Shown here in pieces: positions 5,931 through 7,734 of a stretch of 7,734 nt of DNA. The notes under the pieces are model-generated. The model saw only the letters and a program-made list of their open reading frames with translations, had not been told where the DNA came from and ran no database searches. The stretch comes from an uncultured Collinsella sp. GTDB taxonomy: Bacteria; Actinomycetota; Coriobacteriia; Coriobacteriales; Coriobacteriaceae. The first letter of the stretch is position 1. Each line of letters opens with the position of its first letter. The position numbers were made by a program, and so were the translations under genes. The DNA lies in the NCBI GenBank assembly GCA_958348565.1, contig CATVZP010000094.1, forward strand, positions 1-7,734, given 5' to 3'.

Positions 5931-5968
5931 AAACCTGCCAAAAGGGACAGGTTTATTTTGGCAGGTTT
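5931..5968. repeat. 13-bp-stem hairpin with an alternative pairing
   Basis: AAACCTGCCAAAA (5931-5943) is the exact complement of TTTTGGCAGGTTT (5956-5968). The loop also contains CAGGTTT (5948-5954), a second copy of the 3' arm's CAGGTTT (5962-5968), so the 5' arm could pair with either. On the plus strand it is followed by TATATA, a weak terminator context. It lies upstream of the DAHP synthase promoter and therefore probably outside that mRNA. Confidence 0.6.
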
Positions 5969-6050
5969 TATATAGGGGAACGTCGGCGGATACCGGGAGG
6001 GAGTGGCGTCGCGCGGGACCCTAAGGCTATTGTCGGTTCCCCAGGAAACA

Positions 6051-6288
6051 CCCTGCGGGCAAAAAATGCCAAATATGAGTACTGTTGCTAACCTAGTAAC
6101 ATATCCGTCTAGCGAGATAATAGACAAAGTGATAAATATGTTCATTAACGTTGGCACGCAGAAGCCTGCTAACGGGCGTTTTGATTAATTTGAAGGCGTA
6201 TAGAGCCCGCAAAGAGGTCGTTTGAGGCGGTTTTGGCTGTTATTAAAAAGGTAACAGTACTCATATTTGCCCTTTTTTGCCCACGGGG
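6051..6288. repeat. 238-bp element with ~36-bp inverted repeat ends
   Basis: The left arm (6051-6086) and the reverse complement of the right arm (6253-6288) match at 32 of 36 positions, including an uninterrupted core CAAATATGAGTACTGTT (6070-6086 and 6253-6269) and GGGCAAAAAA at each outer end. Each arm is followed inward by a small stem-loop of its own (6084-6100; CTGTTA...TAACAG at 6237-6257). The interior is AT-rich and non-coding. This suggests a MITE-like dispersed repeat or a large folded RNA. No target-site duplication was found. Confidence 0.68.
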
Positions 6289-6339
6289 CCTCGAAGGGGC
6301 TGTCAATCAGGTCCCAGGGGAGGCGGCTCAAGGGCCGCA

Positions 6340-6378
6340 GAACAAAAACGGGGGCGCAGGTTGTCCTGCGCCCCCGTT
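6340..6378 (-). terminator. Rho-independent terminator of the ABC exporter gene
   Basis: AACGGGGGCGCAGG (6347-6360) and CCTGCGCCCCCGTT (6365-6378) form a perfect 14-bp stem with a four-base loop. On the minus strand the stem is followed by TTTTTGTT. It sits 32 bases beyond the exporter's stop codon. Confidence 0.92.
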
Positions 6379-6409
6379 CTCGGGCGTTATTCGTTCCCTG
6401 CGGCAGAAT

Positions 6410-7734
6410 TTACGCCGCTTCGTCGAACTGCGAGTTGTACAGGTCGGCGTAGAAGCCGCCCTGGGCGAGCAGCTCGTCGTGCGTGCCCTTCTCGACGATG
6501 TCGCCGTCGCGGATCACCAAGATCACGTCGGCGTTGCGGATCGTGGACAGGCGGTGCGCGATAACAAAGCTGGTACGGCCCTGCATCAGCGCATCCATGG
6601 CACGCTGAATAAGCTCCTCGGTGCGGGTATCCACGTTGGAGGTCGCCTCGTCCAGAATCAGCGCCGGGCGGTCGGCCAAAATGGCACGGGCGATGGTCAC
6701 GAGCTGGCGCTGACCCTGCGACAGGTTGGTGCCCTCCTCGTTGATCATAAAGTCGTAGCCGCCGGCGAGCGTATGGATAAAGTGATCGCAGCGTGCGGCG
6801 CGTGCAGCGGCCTCGACCTCGTCATCGCTTGCATCGGGGCGTCCGTAGCGGATGTTCTCGCGGATGGTGCCGTTAAACAGCCAGGTATCCTGCAGTACCA
6901 TGGCAAACTCGCCGCGCAGTGCCGCACGGTCCCAGTCGCGCACGTCGACGCCCTCGACGCGCAGCGAACCGCCGTCCACGTCGTAAAAGCGCTGCAGCAG
7001 CTTAATGAGCGTGGTCTTGCCGGCGCCGGTGGGGCCGACGATGGCGATGGTCTGGCCGGGCTGCGCCTCGCAGCTAAAGTCGTGGATGATGGTCTTGTCG
7101 GGCGTATAGCCAAACTTCACATGGTCAAACTCCACGTGGCCGGGGCGCTTCTCAGGGATCTGCGCGTCGGCCTTCTGCTCCTCCTCGGGTGCGGCTAAAA
7201 ACTCAAACACACGCTCGGTGGCAGCTGCCATCGACTGCATCGTGTTGCTCACGTTGCCCAGCTGCTGCACGGGTTGCGTAAAGTTGCGCACGTACTGGAT
7301 AAAGCTCTGGATGTCGCCGGGCGTGGCATTGCCGGTCAGCGCGAGCTGCGCGCCCACCACGACAACGCCCACGTAACCCATGTTGCCCACCAGGCTCATA
7401 AGCGGCATCATCAGGCCCGACAGGAACTGCGAACGCCAGCCGCTAATAAAGAGTCGGTCGTTTTGACGGTCGAACTCCTCGATTGAGGCCTCGGCGCGGT
7501 CGAACACCTGAATGACGTTCTGGCCGGCAAAGTCCTCTTCGATAATGCCGTTGACGGTGCCCAGAACCTGCTGCTGCTCTCGGAAGTACGGCTGCGAGAA
7601 GTGAATCATTACGGTCAGGATAATCGCGGCTGCCGGCAGCGTGAGCACGGTGACGCCGGTGAGCGGCAGGCTGATCGACAGCATCATGACGAGCACGCCG
7701 ATAATCTGCGTCACCGACGTGATGAGCTGCGTCA
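6410..7734 (-). CDS. ABC exporter half-transporter (TMD-NBD), N-terminus missing
   Basis: The last 440 residues of a fused membrane-plus-ATPase exporter; the frame is open through the right edge, so the start lies beyond 7734. The first in-frame GTG (7714) falls in the middle of the transmembrane domain (TQLITSVTQIIGV) and is not the true start. Numbering from that GTG: hydrophobic helices at about 3-37 and 97-127, linker 170-190, A-loop Y203, Walker A GPTGAGKTT (227-235), Q-loop Q275, signature LSQGQ (331-335), Walker B ALILDE (351-356) with catalytic E356, and H-loop H387. All ATPase residues are intact. The LSQGQRQL signature and overall sequence fit YfiC/YheH-BmrCD-type exporters, often encoded as two adjacent half-transporters. 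A partner probably lies upstream, outside the window. Substrates in this group range from drugs to lipids and peptides and cannot be told from sequence. It ends with a strong terminator, so it is the last gene of its operon. Confidence 0.92.
   Translation of the reverse strand, partial: TQLITSVTQIIGVLVMMLSISLPLTGVTVLTLPAAAIILTVMIHFSQPYFREQQQVLGTVNGIIEEDFAGQNVIQVFDRAEASIEEFDRQNDRLFISGWRSQFLSGLMMPLMSLVGNMGYVGVVVVGAQLALTGNATPGDIQSFIQYVRNFTQPVQQLGNVSNTMQSMAAATERVFEFLAAPEEEQKADAQIPEKRPGHVEFDHVKFGYTPDKTIIHDFSCEAQPGQTIAIVGPTGAGKTTLIKLLQRFYDVDGGSLRVEGVDVRDWDRAALRGEFAMVLQDTWLFNGTIRENIRYGRPDASDDEVEAAARAARCDHFIHTLAGGYDFMINEEGTNLSQGQRQLVTIARAILADRPALILDEATSNVDTRTEELIQRAMDALMQGRTSFVIAHRLSTIRNADVILVIRDGDIVEKGTHDELLAQGGFYADLYNSQFDEAA

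Larger units (their letters stand above)
5833..6409. other. Gene-free interval upstream of the DAHP synthase
   Basis: This 577-base space has no credible gene. It holds the DAHP synthase ribosome binding site and promoter (5838-5915), a 13-bp-stem hairpin (5931-5968), a GC-rich segment framed by GGGGAAC (5975-5981) and GTTCCCC (6036-6042), a large inverted-repeat element (6051-6288) and the exporter terminator (6340-6378). The stretch 6061-6260 is notably more AT-rich than the flanking genes. Confidence 0.7.

Noticed and set aside
5833..6050. T-box or attenuator leader ahead of the DAHP synthase
   Set aside because: GGGTGGCA occurs on the minus strand near 5920-5930 but lacks the conserved ACCRCG continuation and specifier stem, and the best promoter leaves a leader of only about 48 bases.
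6233..7198. Plus-strand 321-codon open frame opposite the ABC exporter
   Set aside because: It is antisense to the exporter's ATPase domain and runs through the terminator hairpin and the inverted-repeat arm.
1..7734. CRISPR array, tRNA or rRNA genes
   Set aside because: No regularly spaced repeat series with unique spacers, no cloverleaf with a TTC arm and no rRNA-like sequence was seen by reading. A covariance-model scan was not possible.

Overview
This 7.7 kb window has the look of a moderately high-GC Gram-positive gut actinobacterium, most likely a Coriobacteriia member such as Collinsella. That placement is inferred from GC-rich codon use in all five genes, a Bce-type peptide-transporter pair, and intergenic spaces packed with AT-richer inverted-repeat elements. 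No rRNA or other phylogenetic marker is present, so it is tentative.

Layout. Positions 1-192 are non-coding and AT-rich, with several small hairpins. Next, on the minus strand (1182 to 193), is a single reading frame joining an N-terminal Nudix (MutT/NudG-like) hydrolase to a C-terminal Vsr mismatch endonuclease. Divergent from it, on the plus strand, is a two-gene operon (1331-4316): a Bce/LolD-type ABC ATPase and a 10-helix FtsX-superfamily permease with a large extracellular domain. The genes overlap by 11 bases and end at a strong rho-independent terminator. The 4317-4800 interval has no gene but holds a 121-bp element with 18-bp terminal inverted repeats, a second terminator-like hairpin, a 28-bp perfect palindrome and a two-copy 27-bp-period repeat. 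A minus-strand type I-alpha DAHP synthase gene (5832 to 4801) follows, with a recognisable ribosome binding site, a plausible promoter and a probable terminator. The 5833-6409 interval holds that promoter, a 13-bp-stem hairpin, a roughly 238-bp inverted-repeat element and the terminator of the last gene. The window ends inside a minus-strand ABC exporter half-transporter whose N-terminus lies beyond position 7734.

How the genes relate. The ATPase and permease form one transporter, probably for antimicrobial-peptide or cell-envelope stress. No BceRS-type two-component system is visible in the window. The DAHP synthase starts the shikimate pathway and stands alone here. The exporter half-transporter probably pairs with a partner gene outside the window. 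The Nudix-Vsr fusion would combine nucleotide-pool sanitation with T:G mismatch repair in one polypeptide, and it is the most interesting coding feature. The best non-coding leads are the inverted-repeat elements, which look like dispersed MITE/REP-type repeats.
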